This document shows positions 1-9,270 of a stretch of 43,895 nt of DNA, one piece after another. The translations under genes were made by a program, and so were the position numbers. Position 1 is the stretch's first letter; every line of letters begins with the position of its first letter. Under the pieces are notes generated by a model. The model was not told the DNA's origin. It worked only from the letters and a program-made list of their open reading frames with translations, and did not search any database. Source of the DNA: Planctomycetota bacterium (lineage in GTDB: Bacteria; Planctomycetota; Planctomycetia; Planctomycetales; Planctomycetaceae); assembly GCA_018242525.1 (NCBI GenBank), contig JAFEBS010000050.1:1-43895 (forward strand), written 5' to 3'.

Positions 1-22
1 ATTTGAAAAAGGCGATCGCCCT
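1..22 (-). repeat. Truncated copy of dispersed palindromic repeat family A
   Basis: The first 22 bases match, in reverse complement, the start of the element at 43820-43895 (AGGGC-ATCGCCTTTTTCAAAT, one base different) and one arm of the element at 8247-8382. The rest of the element lies outside the window. Confidence 0.7.
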
Positions 23-128
23 GCCCGAGGGAGTGGTTTCGACCGGTCAGAAGTGACCCGGCGTCAGGCCGATCGATTCTGCTTCGGCCGTGCCCGTTGG
101 ATGTCCCATACCCGAGCAGAGTTCCCGC

Positions 129-2333
129 GTGACTGCCACCATCGATTCATCTACTCCGTTGCGTGACGCCCTGTTCAAGTATTGGGGATACGATTCTTTT
201 CGGCCATTGCAGGCCGAGGCGATGCAGGCGGTTGTGGAACATCGCGATTCCGTCGTCGTGCTCCCCACCGGTGGCGGCAAATCAATCTGCTTTCAGGCAC
301 CGGCGGTCACGATGCCGGGTCTGGCCCTGGTGGTCTCGCCCCTGATTTCCCTGATGAAGGATCAGGTGGACGCCCTGAAGGAGTGCGGCATCCCCGCGGC
401 GTGCGTCAACAGTTCGCAGCCGGCTTCCGAACGGCAGCGGATCGCCACCGCCATCCGCCGGGGCGAATTGAAGCTGCTGTATGTTGCCCCGGAACGTCTC
501 TGCACAGACAAGATGCTCGACTTCCTGAAGGACGTGAACGTTTCGTTCATTGCCATCGACGAGGCCCACTGTATCAGTGCCTGGGGCCACGATTTTCGGC
601 CCGAATACCGGATGCTGCGGCAATTGCGCGAACGGTTTCCCAACGTGGGAGTGCATGCCTACACCGCCACGGCGACGCAACAGGTTCGGCAGGACATTGT
701 CGAGCAACTGGGGCTGAAATCGGCCGAACTGCTGATCGGATCGTTTGACCGATCCAACCTGGTCTACCGGGTCCAGCGGCGCGCGGATGTGTTGAAGCAG
801 GTCCGGTCGGTCGTGGACGCCTATCCGGGCGAATCCGGCATCATCTACTGCATTTCGCGCCGTGAAGTGGACGAGATGGCCGACTCGCTGCAGCGGGCGG
901 GCTATAAGACGCGTCCGTATCACGCGGGACTCAGCGATGTCGACCGACACAAGCATCAGGACGAGTTTTTGAACGACGACGTCCAGATTGTCGTGGCGAC
1001 GGTCGCATTCGGCATGGGGATCGACAAATCCAACGTGCGCTACGTCATTCACACCGGTGCCCCAAAATCCCTGGAACACTACCAGCAGGAAACCGGCCGT
1101 GCGGGTCGCGATGGCCTTGAGGCGTCGTGCTGGCTGCTGTGGACCGCGGGCAACTTCGTCACCTGGCGCAAGATGCTGGGGGATCTTCCCGACGACGCAT
1201 TCCGCCAGGCCGACAACAGCCTGAGATCCATGGAACGATTCTGCAATGGAGTGGTCTGCCGTCATAAGGTCCTGGTCGAACACTTCGGTCAAACATACGA
1301 GAAGGAGAATTGCGGTGCCTGCGACGTCTGCCTGGAGCAACTCGATCAGGTTGCCGATCCACTGGTGCTGGGTCAGAAAATCCTGTCGTGCGTGGTCCGG
1401 GTCAAGGAGAATTTCGGTGCCGAATATGTTGCCCAGGTCCTGACCGGTTCGCAGGAAGCCCGAATCCTCGACAACGGTCATGACAAGCTGACCACATGGG
1501 GCCTGCTGAAGGACGAAAAGAAAAACCACGTTCGCGACTGGATTGAACAACTCGCGTCACAGGGATACCTGCAGCGGGTCGGTGAATACAACGTGTTGCA
1601 GGTGACTGCGACCGGACGTGAACTGCTTCGGGGTGAAGCCACCCCGCTCCTGCTGAAGGCGGCGGTGAAGAAGACGACGCCGTCCCGCGCCACCAGGACC
1701 GAGGCCGCTTCGTGGGAAGGGGTCGATACCCGGCTGTTTGAAGTCCTGCGCCAGTTACGGCGGCAGATCGCCACTGAACACAATGTGCCTCCGTTTATTG
1801 TGTTCGGAGATACGACGCTACGCGACCTGGCGCGGCAACGCCCGACAACCCTGGCCGGGTTTCGGTTGATTCACGGAGTCGGCGACAAGAAGACGGCCGA
1901 ATACGGGGCTGCCTTCCTTGAAGCCATTCACCAGCATGCGGGAACTTCCGGTACCGCCGACAATTCCGTTCCGGCACCCGCGGTCAGATCAGCCGGTCCG
2001 CTGGAAAGGACTGAAGCGGTCTCGATGTCCGTCGCTCGGCAGCGTGCGTTCGATTTGTTCAAAGAGGGGAAATCGCTGGAAGACGTTGCCGTCGCTGTCG
2101 ATCGCGCCGTCTCGACCGTGTCCCAATACCTGGTCGAATTCATCAACCAGACTCAACTGAGCGAGCCGTTTCCCTGGATCGATGCGGAAACGTTGGCACG
2201 CGTGCGTGAGGCAAGAAAGCAACTGCCCGACGACAAACTGCGGCCGCTGTTCGATGCGTTGGGAGGCACGGTCCCGTTCAATGCCATCCGCTTCGCGCTG
2301 GCCAGTTTACAATTTGAACCGCCTGCCTCGTAG
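129..2333 (+). CDS. recQ: ATP-dependent DNA helicase RecQ
   Basis: A superfamily 2 3'-5' DNA helicase that unwinds recombination and repair intermediates in the cytoplasm. Numbering from GTG 129 (734 aa): Walker A PTGGGKS at about 46-52, DEAH box at about 144-147 followed by the RecQ-typical CISAWGHDFRPEY, helicase motif VI in QETGRAGRDG, and a four-cysteine zinc site (C-RHKV, then CGACDVC) that opens the RQC domain. An HRDC domain follows (RPTTLAGFRLIHGVGDKK region), then a C-terminal helix-turn-helix-like extension (about 620-660) present in longer RecQ proteins. Length and order fit bacterial RecQ with HRDC. The start is uncertain: GTG 129 has only a weak AGAG upstream, and GTG 90 is in frame and also lacks a strong site. 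It is convergent with the efflux operon, 35 bases apart. Confidence 0.95.
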   Translation: MTATIDSSTPLRDALFKYWGYDSFRPLQAEAMQAVVEHRDSVVVLPTGGGKSICFQAPAVTMPGLALVVSPLISLMKDQVDALKECGIPAACVNSSQPASERQRIATAIRRGELKLLYVAPERLCTDKMLDFLKDVNVSFIAIDEAHCISAWGHDFRPEYRMLRQLRERFPNVGVHAYTATATQQVRQDIVEQLGLKSAELLIGSFDRSNLVYRVQRRADVLKQVRSVVDAYPGESGIIYCISRREVDEMADSLQRAGYKTRPYHAGLSDVDRHKHQDEFLNDDVQIVVATVAFGMGIDKSNVRYVIHTGAPKSLEHYQQETGRAGRDGLEASCWLLWTAGNFVTWRKMLGDLPDDAFRQADNSLRSMERFCNGVVCRHKVLVEHFGQTYEKENCGACDVCLEQLDQVADPLVLGQKILSCVVRVKENFGAEYVAQVLTGSQEARILDNGHDKLTTWGLLKDEKKNHVRDWIEQLASQGYLQRVGEYNVLQVTATGRELLRGEATPLLLKAAVKKTTPSRATRTEAASWEGVDTRLFEVLRQLRRQIATEHNVPPFIVFGDTTLRDLARQRPTTLAGFRLIHGVGDKKTAEYGAAFLEAIHQHAGTSGTADNSVPAPAVRSAGPLERTEAVSMSVARQRAFDLFKEGKSLEDVAVAVDRAVSTVSQYLVEFINQTQLSEPFPWIDAETLARVREARKQLPDDKLRPLFDALGGTVPFNAIRFALASLQFEPPAS

Positions 2334-2368
2334 CAACACGTGTTGTGACACTGTGACAGGAGCACGAT

Positions 2369-5300
2369 TCAGCCAGAATGCGTCGTTAGAACCGGCTGTC
2401 GCGCGATCCGAGAACCGAGCAACGAATAGAGAACTGGCAGGACCAGCAGTGACATCAGAGTACTACTGATCACCCCGCCGATGACAACGGTTGCCAGTGG
2501 ACGCTGTACTTCTGCCCCAGTCCCGATGCTGGTTGCCATGGGAATGAAACCGACACTGGCCACGAGGGCGGTCATCAGGACCGTGCGCAGGCACGAGACA
2601 ACGGATTTTTCAATCGCTTCCCGGGGGGCGAGTCCTTCAGCCAGCTTGCTCTTCAAGGCGGAGACAACAACCATGCTGTTCAGGACCGAGACGCCCGACA
2701 AGGTGATGAAACCCACAGCGGCCGAGACCGACAGCGGCATGTCCCGGACCCAGACGGCCACGACGCCCCCGACGCAGGCGAACGGAACACTGGTGAAGAT
2801 GAACAAGGTGTCGATCACGTTGCGGTACGTGAAGAACAGCAGGGCGATAATCAGCATCAGCGCCAGCGGGACGACAATCATCAGTCGCTTTTGCGCACGC
2901 TGCATGTTCTCGAATTGACCGCCCCAGTCGATGCGGAAACCTGTCGGAAGCTGAATTTCCTTCGCGATGCGCCGCTGAGCCTCTGCGACAAAGCTGCCGA
3001 CATCGCGGCCGCGCACGTTGCACTGGATGGAAATCCGTCGTTTGCCCCATTCGCGAGTAATCAGTTTCGGCCCGCGAATCTCTTGAATATTCGCCACACG
3101 GGACAGGGGAATTCGTTCACCGGACGGAGCCGAAACCATGATCCCGGAGATACTGGCCGGGCTCGCCCGCAGGACCTCGGGAAGGCGAATCGCCAGCGGA
3201 AACCGCAACTGTCCCTCCAGAACTTCGCCGACCCCTTTTCCAGAGACCGCTTCCACGACATTCAAGACGGTCTCGGCCGTGATTCCGTAACGGGCGATTT
3301 CCTCCTGGTTCAAACGGATTTGCAGGATCGGCTGACCTGCGACATCGTCCGTCGCCAGATCGGCACTTCCGGGAATGGAGCGCAGCAGGTCTTCGAGCCG
3401 ATCCGCCATCGAGACGAGTTCATCAATGTCCTCGCCGAACAATTTGATCGCCACGTCCGCACGGACGCCGGTCAGCATCTCGTTGATCCGCATTTCGATC
3501 GGCTGAGTGAACCACATGACCTGGCCCTTGAACTGACTCAACTCCTGTTCCATGAGTTGTACCAGTTCGTCCTGAGTCGAAGCCTTGGTCCACTGTTTGC
3601 GCGGATTCAGTGTGACGAAGATGTCTGTCGTTTCCGGGCTGCCTGCGTCGGTGTTGACCTTCGGTTCCCCGACCCGGCTCCAGGCGTGCGAGATTTCATC
3701 GGGAAACGCCGCGAGCAGGGCTCGCTCCATCTGGGAATTGACCAGCGCCGACTGGTCAAAACTGGTGCCGGGAACACGTCGAACACCGACCACGATCGAT
3801 CCTTCGGACAGCCGGGGCACGAATTCCGAACCGAAACCGAGCGCCATCAGGACGGCGATTGCCAGCGCGGCTCCCGCCAGTCCCAGCACCGCCAGGCGAC
3901 AGCGCAGCGCCAGCCGCAAGACGTGACCGTAGATCCACTGGGCCGCTCGCACCAGGAACACGTCACGTTCGCTGGTCTGCTGCGGCAGGACAAAGCTGGC
4001 CAGGACGGGTGTGAGCGTCAACGACAGGATCAGTGACCCGGTGAGAACCAGGATGACCGTGAGTGCCATCGGACGAAACATCTTTCCTTCCACACCCTCC
4101 AGCGTCAGGATCGGGATGTACACGATCATGATGATCAATTGACCGAAGACCGTCGGATTGCGAACCTCGATCGCCGCCAGGCGGATTTTTTCCAGCCGGC
4201 TCAATCCGCCGGCGTGCGATGGATGCGACAGGTGCCTGACAATGTTTTCGATCACGACCACCGAGCTGTCGACCACGATGCCGAAATCAATTGCACCCAG
4301 GCTCAGCAATGTGCCGGCGAGTCCGATCTGATACATGCCGCAAAATGCGAATAGCATCGAAAGCGGAATCGTTACGGCCGCGATCAACCCGGCCCGCAGG
4401 TTGCCCAGAAAGATGTAGAGAATCAGGATGACCAGCAGGGCTCCGTCCAGCAGGTTCTGCTTGACCGTCGCGATCACGTCGTCGACCAGGTCGGTTCGAT
4501 CGTAGACGGTGATCGCCCGCATTCCTTTGGGCAACAAATCCAGGACGTTTTGAAATCCCTCGCGGATTCGCTGTGTCACTCCGTAGCTGTTCTCGCCGAT
4601 CCGCATGAACCCCAATCCCAGGACAGCTTCCCCGGCACCGTCCACGGTGACGACGCCCCGGCGGATTTCATGTCCGATGGCGATTTCCGCCACGTCACGA
4701 ACGCAGACCGGCAGGCCTTCGTGGGACGTGATCACAATCTCGCCAATCTGTTTGACGTCCACTGTTCGAGCAATTCCGTGGACGAGCAGCATGTCTCCAC
4801 TGCGGTCAATATAACCACCGCCGACATTCAGGTTGTTGTCCAGGACCGCCTGGATCACCTGCTGAAATGTCACGTCGTGCCGGAACAAACTGGCGGGATC
4901 CACGCGCACCTGATACTGCTTTTCCAGTCCCCCCCAGGAATTGATTTCGGCCGTCCCCGGGATGCTTCGCAGTTCCGGACGCATCACCCAGTCCTGGACG
5001 GTTCGCAAGTCTGTCAGGGGCGTCGGTTCCGGCCCCTGCGGGACCAGGACGTAGTGAAACACTTCTCCCAGTCCCGTGGCGACGGGCCCCATTTCCGGTC
5101 GCGGCATCCCGGCCGGCATTTCCAGCGAGGTGAGGCGTTCGTTAATCATTTGCCGAGCACGGTAGATATCCGTGCCGTCCTCAAACGTGACGGTCACCTG
5201 TGACAACCCGAATTGCGAAATCGACCGGACATCCTGCAGTCCCGGCATCCCGCCGATGGCCAGTTCGATCGGGAATGTAATCAGTCGTTCGACTTCCGTG

Positions 5301-5473
5301 GCAACCAGTGCCGGTGCGACGGTGTTGATCTGGACCTGGACTGGCGTTGTGTCCGGAAACGCGTCAATGTTCAATCCAACCAGAGACAGCCAGCCCGCCA
5401 GCGTCAATGCCAGTGCTCCGGCGATGACCAGGATGCGATGGTGGAGGGACCAGGTTATGATCGATTGCAGCAT
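2369..5473 (-). CDS. Heavy-metal efflux RND transporter, CzcA/CusA family
   Basis: The inner-membrane pump of a tripartite heavy-metal efflux system, exporting cations by proton antiport. It is 1034 aa from ATG 5473, where GAGAGA lies about six bases upstream; the frame also reads up to TTG 5506. The RND plan is complete: TM1 near the N-terminus (VIAGALALTLAGW), the two large periplasmic domains, and TM4 with DFGIVVD followed by VVIEN. The family signature in TM4 has the two-aspartate form known from divalent-cation (Co/Zn/Cd/Ni) HME-RND pumps, rather than the copper/silver CusA form, so a CzcA/CnrA-like substrate is more likely. That substrate call is inference. It is the second gene of an operon, 53 bases after the adaptor gene. 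No outer-membrane factor gene is present in the window. Confidence 0.93.
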   Translation of the reverse strand: MLQSIITWSLHHRILVIAGALALTLAGWLSLVGLNIDAFPDTTPVQVQINTVAPALVATEVERLITFPIELAIGGMPGLQDVRSISQFGLSQVTVTFEDGTDIYRARQMINERLTSLEMPAGMPRPEMGPVATGLGEVFHYVLVPQGPEPTPLTDLRTVQDWVMRPELRSIPGTAEINSWGGLEKQYQVRVDPASLFRHDVTFQQVIQAVLDNNLNVGGGYIDRSGDMLLVHGIARTVDVKQIGEIVITSHEGLPVCVRDVAEIAIGHEIRRGVVTVDGAGEAVLGLGFMRIGENSYGVTQRIREGFQNVLDLLPKGMRAITVYDRTDLVDDVIATVKQNLLDGALLVILILYIFLGNLRAGLIAAVTIPLSMLFAFCGMYQIGLAGTLLSLGAIDFGIVVDSSVVVIENIVRHLSHPSHAGGLSRLEKIRLAAIEVRNPTVFGQLIIMIVYIPILTLEGVEGKMFRPMALTVILVLTGSLILSLTLTPVLASFVLPQQTSERDVFLVRAAQWIYGHVLRLALRCRLAVLGLAGAALAIAVLMALGFGSEFVPRLSEGSIVVGVRRVPGTSFDQSALVNSQMERALLAAFPDEISHAWSRVGEPKVNTDAGSPETTDIFVTLNPRKQWTKASTQDELVQLMEQELSQFKGQVMWFTQPIEMRINEMLTGVRADVAIKLFGEDIDELVSMADRLEDLLRSIPGSADLATDDVAGQPILQIRLNQEEIARYGITAETVLNVVEAVSGKGVGEVLEGQLRFPLAIRLPEVLRASPASISGIMVSAPSGERIPLSRVANIQEIRGPKLITREWGKRRISIQCNVRGRDVGSFVAEAQRRIAKEIQLPTGFRIDWGGQFENMQRAQKRLMIVVPLALMLIIALLFFTYRNVIDTLFIFTSVPFACVGGVVAVWVRDMPLSVSAAVGFITLSGVSVLNSMVVVSALKSKLAEGLAPREAIEKSVVSCLRTVLMTALVASVGFIPMATSIGTGAEVQRPLATVVIGGVISSTLMSLLVLPVLYSLLGSRIARQPVLTTHSG

Positions 5474-5526
5474 GAGTATCTCTCGAATGGCACTGCCATT
5501 GTGCAACGCGTGGTATGAGACGGCTG

Positions 5527-6969
5527 CTAGTTCTCGACGCCCAGAAGTTCCGATTTCAGCAGATAACTACCGGTCGCAACAATTGGCTGTCCGCGTTGAA
5601 CGCCGCTGGTGATTTCCGTGAAGCCCTCCTGGATGACTCCCAATTGGACCGGATGTGCCCGAAAGGTCACCCCATCGCTTAACGGAGAAAAGACCAGATG
5701 CCGGGTCCCATCCCATTGGACGGCCGAGCTCGGGACAACCAGCGCCAGGGGATGTTGTCGGACTCGAATCCTGGCCGAACCGTACATGTTCGCGCGAAAT
5801 GCCAGTTTTCCGCCAGGTTTCCCCTCGGTGTCGGTCTTGGCTGGATTCACGAGTTCGGCTCGGACCTGAACGCTGCGGGTTCGCTTGTCGGTTTCCGGGG
5901 CAATCCACGAGACTTTGGTTTCGATTTCACCAGGGACCCCTGTCGATGAAAAGAAAACCGATTGTCCGACGTCCAGGCTGGAAGCGTCTTCCTTGCGAAC
6001 ACTCACAATCAGCCACATGCGATTGACGTCAGCAATCGTGAACTGGACATCGTTGGGGTCCACGACTTCGCCGGTCACGATATTACGGTCAATGATCATT
6101 CCATCGAATGGGCTGATCAGTGGAATCAGGTTGGCGGACGCGGTCTCGGGATCCAGTGACGCGACAACCTCGGGAGGCAATCCCAGGAAGTGCAGTCGCT
6201 CGGCCAGTTCCGTATCGGTCAGGTTTGTCGATGTCCGCAAAGAGATCGGCAGTCCCAGATTGAGAAGTGCCTGCTGAGCGTTGAACCGGCGAACTCGAGT
6301 GATGCGAACTTCTGCTTCCGCCTCGCGCAGCATGCGCACGGCAATCGCACCGCCGGCCTCAGTGAGCCGATCCAGCGTTTGCACCGCCAGGTCACTCTTC
6401 ACGTCGGCTTCCAGCATCTCGGCCTTCGCCCGACCCACTTCGTTGCAGTCGAAGATGGCGAGGATATCCCCCTTCTTGACCGGATCGCCAAGTTGTTTGT
6501 CAACCCGCCACACGATTCCGGCAACCCGGCATGACAACTGTGCCAGGCGCGATTCATCGTAGGTCACGTTCCCATACGCAGTCACAAACTCATCCATGTG
6601 GCGTTCTTCCACCACACCCGTTGTGACACCCGATTTGATCAACGCATTCTGGGATGCAAAATGGATCAGTGGCAACGAGTCTGCCGATTCCGTCGTCACC
6701 GGTGTATTGATTGCGGCTTTCGAAGGATCACCGGCCCCGTGGGGTTTGTCGTCGACTGCCACTCCTGGAACGATGTTGCCGGTATCGGTCCCGTGATCCG
6801 CCACCGCTCCGTGAGATAATGGTGCGGCTCCCATCAGTTCCGAGAATTTGGGGATCCGCCAGTGCTGCGTGTGTCCCCAATAGCCGATACCGATCAACGT
6901 TGACAGGACAATCACGTTTGGGATCGCCCCGAGGACCATTTGCCCGAACTTCCACGTGTTGGCACTCAT
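5527..6969 (-). CDS. RND efflux periplasmic adaptor subunit (HlyD/CusB family)
   Basis: The membrane-fusion protein that links the RND pump at 2369-5473 to an outer-membrane channel. It is 480 aa. An N-terminal membrane anchor is visible at about residues 13-32 (MVLGAIPNVIVLSTLIGIGYWG), so it is membrane-tethered rather than a cleaved periplasmic protein. The biotinyl-lipoyl-like halves flank a helical hairpin, with VAGIVWRVDKQLGDPVKKGD as the first half. The beta-barrel and membrane-proximal segments follow (LISPFDGMIIDRNIVTGEVV, then the FRANMYGSARI region). A His/Asp-rich stretch after the anchor (about 45-75) could contact metal, which is inference. ATG 6969 has AGGA seven bases upstream. 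It is the first gene of the efflux operon. Confidence 0.9.
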   Translation of the reverse strand: MSANTWKFGQMVLGAIPNVIVLSTLIGIGYWGHTQHWRIPKFSELMGAAPLSHGAVADHGTDTGNIVPGVAVDDKPHGAGDPSKAAINTPVTTESADSLPLIHFASQNALIKSGVTTGVVEERHMDEFVTAYGNVTYDESRLAQLSCRVAGIVWRVDKQLGDPVKKGDILAIFDCNEVGRAKAEMLEADVKSDLAVQTLDRLTEAGGAIAVRMLREAEAEVRITRVRRFNAQQALLNLGLPISLRTSTNLTDTELAERLHFLGLPPEVVASLDPETASANLIPLISPFDGMIIDRNIVTGEVVDPNDVQFTIADVNRMWLIVSVRKEDASSLDVGQSVFFSSTGVPGEIETKVSWIAPETDKRTRSVQVRAELVNPAKTDTEGKPGGKLAFRANMYGSARIRVRQHPLALVVPSSAVQWDGTRHLVFSPLSDGVTFRAHPVQLGVIQEGFTEITSGVQRGQPIVATGSYLLKSELLGVEN

Positions 6970-7072
6970 GAATAGTCCTGTTTTGGTTCAATCGCCAGCA
7001 GAGTTCGACAGTCGTTGACTCTCGAATCCTAGATTACGGAAAGTTCAAAGTCGAGTTGAATGACAGAACAAT

Positions 7073-7093
7073 CGGAATTCAAAACGAATTCCG
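7073..7093. promoter_or_regulatory. Perfect inverted repeat upstream of the efflux operon
   Basis: CGGAATTC - five bases - GAATTCCG, 8-bp perfect arms, about 105 bases upstream of the adaptor start. The position and symmetry fit an operator for a dimeric metal-responsive regulator. No regulator gene is present next to it, and the assignment is inference. Confidence 0.35.
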
Positions 7094-7304
7094 TTTCGAA
7101 TGTAAAAAAATGTCCATGGATTCCTTTTTGAGATTGAGACTGACCAAGTCAGAGCCATCGATGTACTGCCGTGCGATGACGCTTGAACGCTCGGGTGGTT
7201 CCGTATCCCGATGCGTACTCGCCCGCCGAAACGAAAGACCACTTGAGGAGCCGCCGCAACGTGACTCCTATTGGTATGTCGATGCTTTCGGGGTTCCGAA
7301 GAAT

Positions 7305-7394
7305 CCAGCGAGGGCTTCGCCTCCGATCAGGAGGTCGTGATCTAGAATCCCGTCGATTTGGAATTGTAGGTCCAACGCACATATCCCTCGCTGG
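7305..7394. repeat. Repeat element with 10-bp terminal inverted repeats (family D)
   Basis: CCAGCGAGGG at 7305-7314 is matched by CCCTCGCTGG at 7385-7394. The right end continues into a sequence (to 7410, GCGCGTCGGGCTAGTGT) that recurs at 24211-24227, which marks it as one member of a dispersed family. Confidence 0.55.
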
Positions 7395-7436
7395 CGCGTC
7401 GGGCTAGTGTGCCACAAATCCCCGCTCCATGGACGT

Positions 7437-8222
7437 CTATTCCGACGTATAGACGCGCGGTTGTTGCCATGGTTTCACGGACTGAGGGGCGCGCGACTTT
7501 CTTGGGGGGGCGAACACAGGGGTGAGAAACTCTGGATCGTTCACGTTCGTTGGAATCGAAGGCATCCGCTGCAGTGATTTCGATTTGCGAAGAGCCGCCA
7601 GGAGTCCTTCAATGTAGCGTTGAGACCTCTGGTCCTGGCGAATCACCAAAGATCGGGCGTTGGGAAACGCGGTTAAAGATCCCCCTTCCGCGTCAATTTC
7701 CATCCACCTGGAAGGGGAACTGTTTTCGATCAGGGCCATCAGTAAGTCGTAATCCATCTCGTTGGTTCCGGGTGTGACCAGGTCCCCAACAGGATAGACC
7801 CGCGTCGTCATCTTTTCGTCTGCCACGGCCTGTGTCGTAATCTTGAGGACGCCATCCTCCGTCACATGGGTCAGACCCAACGGCTCCAGAATCAAGGCGA
7901 GTGCCGTTTGCAGCGTGATTCCCGCCTTCTTCAGGTTGACTTGCTGATCCGAATTGATCCCCTCATCGGACAAAGCCGCCTTGTCAAGCCAGATGGGAAT
8001 ACCGTGCATTTGTTCGAATCTGGCGACAACTTCCTCCAGCGGTTCGTCCACAAAGTTGCACTCGGTCCTGCCGCGCAGGGAACGTTCGATCTGGTTGGCC
8101 GTCTCTCGAGTGACCTGGGGATCGCCGGCATCCAGACCAACCCAGACTGCGTCGTCCGCCACGACAAAATACGCGACCCCGGTGATCAGAATTCCACAGG
8201 CGAATAAAAAACGAGTGGTCAT
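7437..8222 (-). CDS. Secreted protein with STN-like (secretin/TonB N-terminal-like) domain
   Basis: A 261-aa exported protein of unknown function. It starts at ATG 8222, where GGAG lies nine to twelve bases upstream; a longer frame up to 8366 runs through a repeat element and is not credible. An N-terminal signal sequence is evident (TTRFLFACGILITGVAYFVVA). Residues about 40-120 have the pattern of an STN domain: FVDEPLEEVVARFEQMHGIP, then a beta-strand reading GITLQTALALILEPLGLTH and VLKITTQ. The C-terminal half (SPSRWMEIDAEGGSLTAFPN, LVIRQDQRSQRYIEGLLAAL) resembles the segment that follows STN domains in many planctomycete secreted proteins. Family resemblance is from pattern recognition only. 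A 7-bp hairpin (7434-7440 with 7449-7455) spans the stop codon and could act in termination. Confidence 0.75.
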   Translation of the reverse strand: MTTRFLFACGILITGVAYFVVADDAVWVGLDAGDPQVTRETANQIERSLRGRTECNFVDEPLEEVVARFEQMHGIPIWLDKAALSDEGINSDQQVNLKKAGITLQTALALILEPLGLTHVTEDGVLKITTQAVADEKMTTRVYPVGDLVTPGTNEMDYDLLMALIENSSPSRWMEIDAEGGSLTAFPNARSLVIRQDQRSQRYIEGLLAALRKSKSLQRMPSIPTNVNDPEFLTPVFAPPRKSRAPQSVKPWQQPRVYTSE

Positions 8223-8246
8223 CGGTGGTTTCTCCGCGTTAGCATG

Positions 8247-8382
8247 CAGGGCCATCGCCTTTTTCCAATTGGGAATCGGGTGCCACGGTCTTGGAGTCGC
8301 GACAAGGCCGTGCCGATTGAGCACTCGCACCGCCATCCCGAAGACGGTAAGACCGTGGCACCCCAATTTGAAAAAGGCCCTG
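8247..8382. repeat. Compound palindromic repeat element, family A
   Basis: The element begins CAGGGCCATCGCC and ends GGCCCTG, so its outer ends are inverted. It contains two opposed copies of the unit seen at 43820-43895: TGCCACGGTCTT in one direction near 8281-8292, and GACGGTAAGACCGTGGCA in the other at about 8343-8360. The middle carries GCCGATTGAGCACTCGCAC, which is the reverse complement of the far end of the 43820 copy. It lies wholly in the space between two genes. Confidence 0.75.
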
Positions 8383-8460
8383 AGCGCGGAGTCCGCACGT
8401 CCTCGCGAACGCCGCGGATGACGTCAGAAATCCGCCAGGACGGCCGCATTCGAAAAGACA

Positions 8461-8490
8461 AACCCCGCCGTCCGGTGAGACAGCGGGGTT
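8461..8490 (-). terminator. Rho-independent terminator-like hairpin
   Basis: AACCCCGC (8461-8468) pairs with GCGGGGTT (8483-8490), an 8-bp GC-rich stem with a 14-base loop. Read on the minus strand it follows the thioredoxin-like gene (stop at 8522) and is followed by a T-rich stretch (TGTCTTTTCG). Confidence 0.7.
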
Positions 8491-8521
8491 CGTCGGGAGC
8501 TTCACAATTGACTTGGCGGAA

Positions 8522-9079
8522 CTATTCGAGGATTTGCTTGGTTTCGCCAACAACCTTCTTGATGGCGTCCTTGGTCAGGTCGCCCTTGTTGAAGACTTCG
8601 TTCACCTTGACGGTCCCCTGGACCCACATCATGACGGTGACATCGGCCTTTTCGTTCAGCTTGTAACCCTTGGGGCCGGCAGCACCGTCCACCGAGGTCG
8701 TCAAAGGCAGTTGTTCAATTTTCATCGATTCGGCAGTCTTGGTCAGCGACGCCGCCTTGGCGGGATCCTTGGACAGCAGGACCACGAATCCAGCCATCTT
8801 CTCGTCGCGATTCTTCGCGACGACGGTGTCCAGTTCCTTGACCAGCGACGCCACTTCGTCCGTCATTTCCTTGGCAAAGACAGTGACGACCGGCTGATTG
8901 CCGTAGCGACACCGGTAGCACAGGGGCTCTTCGTCCTTCGCGGGGCCGGTGACGTCCTTGACGTAGAATGGAGGAACCTTGGCTCCCTTTTCCAGGCCGG
9001 ATTGAACCTTTTCTGCTGCGACTGACAGGCCAACCGACGCAACGACCAGCGCGAGACATGCCATCAAAGACTTCTTCAT
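8522..9079 (-). CDS. Exported thioredoxin-like protein with a CYRC motif
   Basis: A 185-aa protein with a clear signal peptide (MKKSLMACLALVVASVGLSVAAE, cleavage after about residue 21-22). C54-x-x-C57 (CYRCRYG) is followed by a beta strand (QPVVTVFAK), the order expected of a thioredoxin-fold active site. The rest (MAGFVVLLSKDPAKA, then MMWVQGTVKVNEVF near the C-terminus) also fits a degenerate redoxin. A role as a periplasmic thiol protein is inference, and no partner is next to it. It is a single-gene transcript with a terminator at 8461-8490. Confidence 0.75.
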   Translation of the reverse strand: MKKSLMACLALVVASVGLSVAAEKVQSGLEKGAKVPPFYVKDVTGPAKDEEPLCYRCRYGNQPVVTVFAKEMTDEVASLVKELDTVVAKNRDEKMAGFVVLLSKDPAKAASLTKTAESMKIEQLPLTTSVDGAAGPKGYKLNEKADVTVMMWVQGTVKVNEVFNKGDLTKDAIKKVVGETKQILE

Positions 9080-9270
9080 CGAGGCTTACTCCTACGGACA
9101 GGACGAAATAGCGGATGGCACCCGCACAACGCCAGGGGATGCCGGACTGACGGATACTATACCCGTTACAACCGCCGTGACAAGGTGCCACATCCCGAAC
9201 GAGGGCAACTTGTCCAACTTTGAGACACTGGGCTGATTGGGCATGGCTGACGATTTTGCGGGCTGCAACG

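Larger units (their letters stand above)
6970..7436. other. Intergenic region with inverted repeats, no convincing gene
   Basis: 467 bases between the efflux operon and the STN-like gene. It holds the inverted repeat at 7073-7093, which may regulate the efflux operon, and a repeat element at 7305-7410. Open frames here (for example 7056-7340 on +) show no family resemblance and run through the repeat, so no gene is called. Confidence 0.6.

Noticed and set aside
282..1550. 422-codon minus-strand frame opposite recQ
   Set aside because: The sense frame is an unmistakable RecQ helicase. The antisense frame is open because of GC-rich codon use.
2334..2368. Palindrome CAACACGTGTTG between recQ and the efflux pump, considered as a terminator
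   Set aside because: Only 6-bp arms with no loop and no T-run on either strand; too weak to call.
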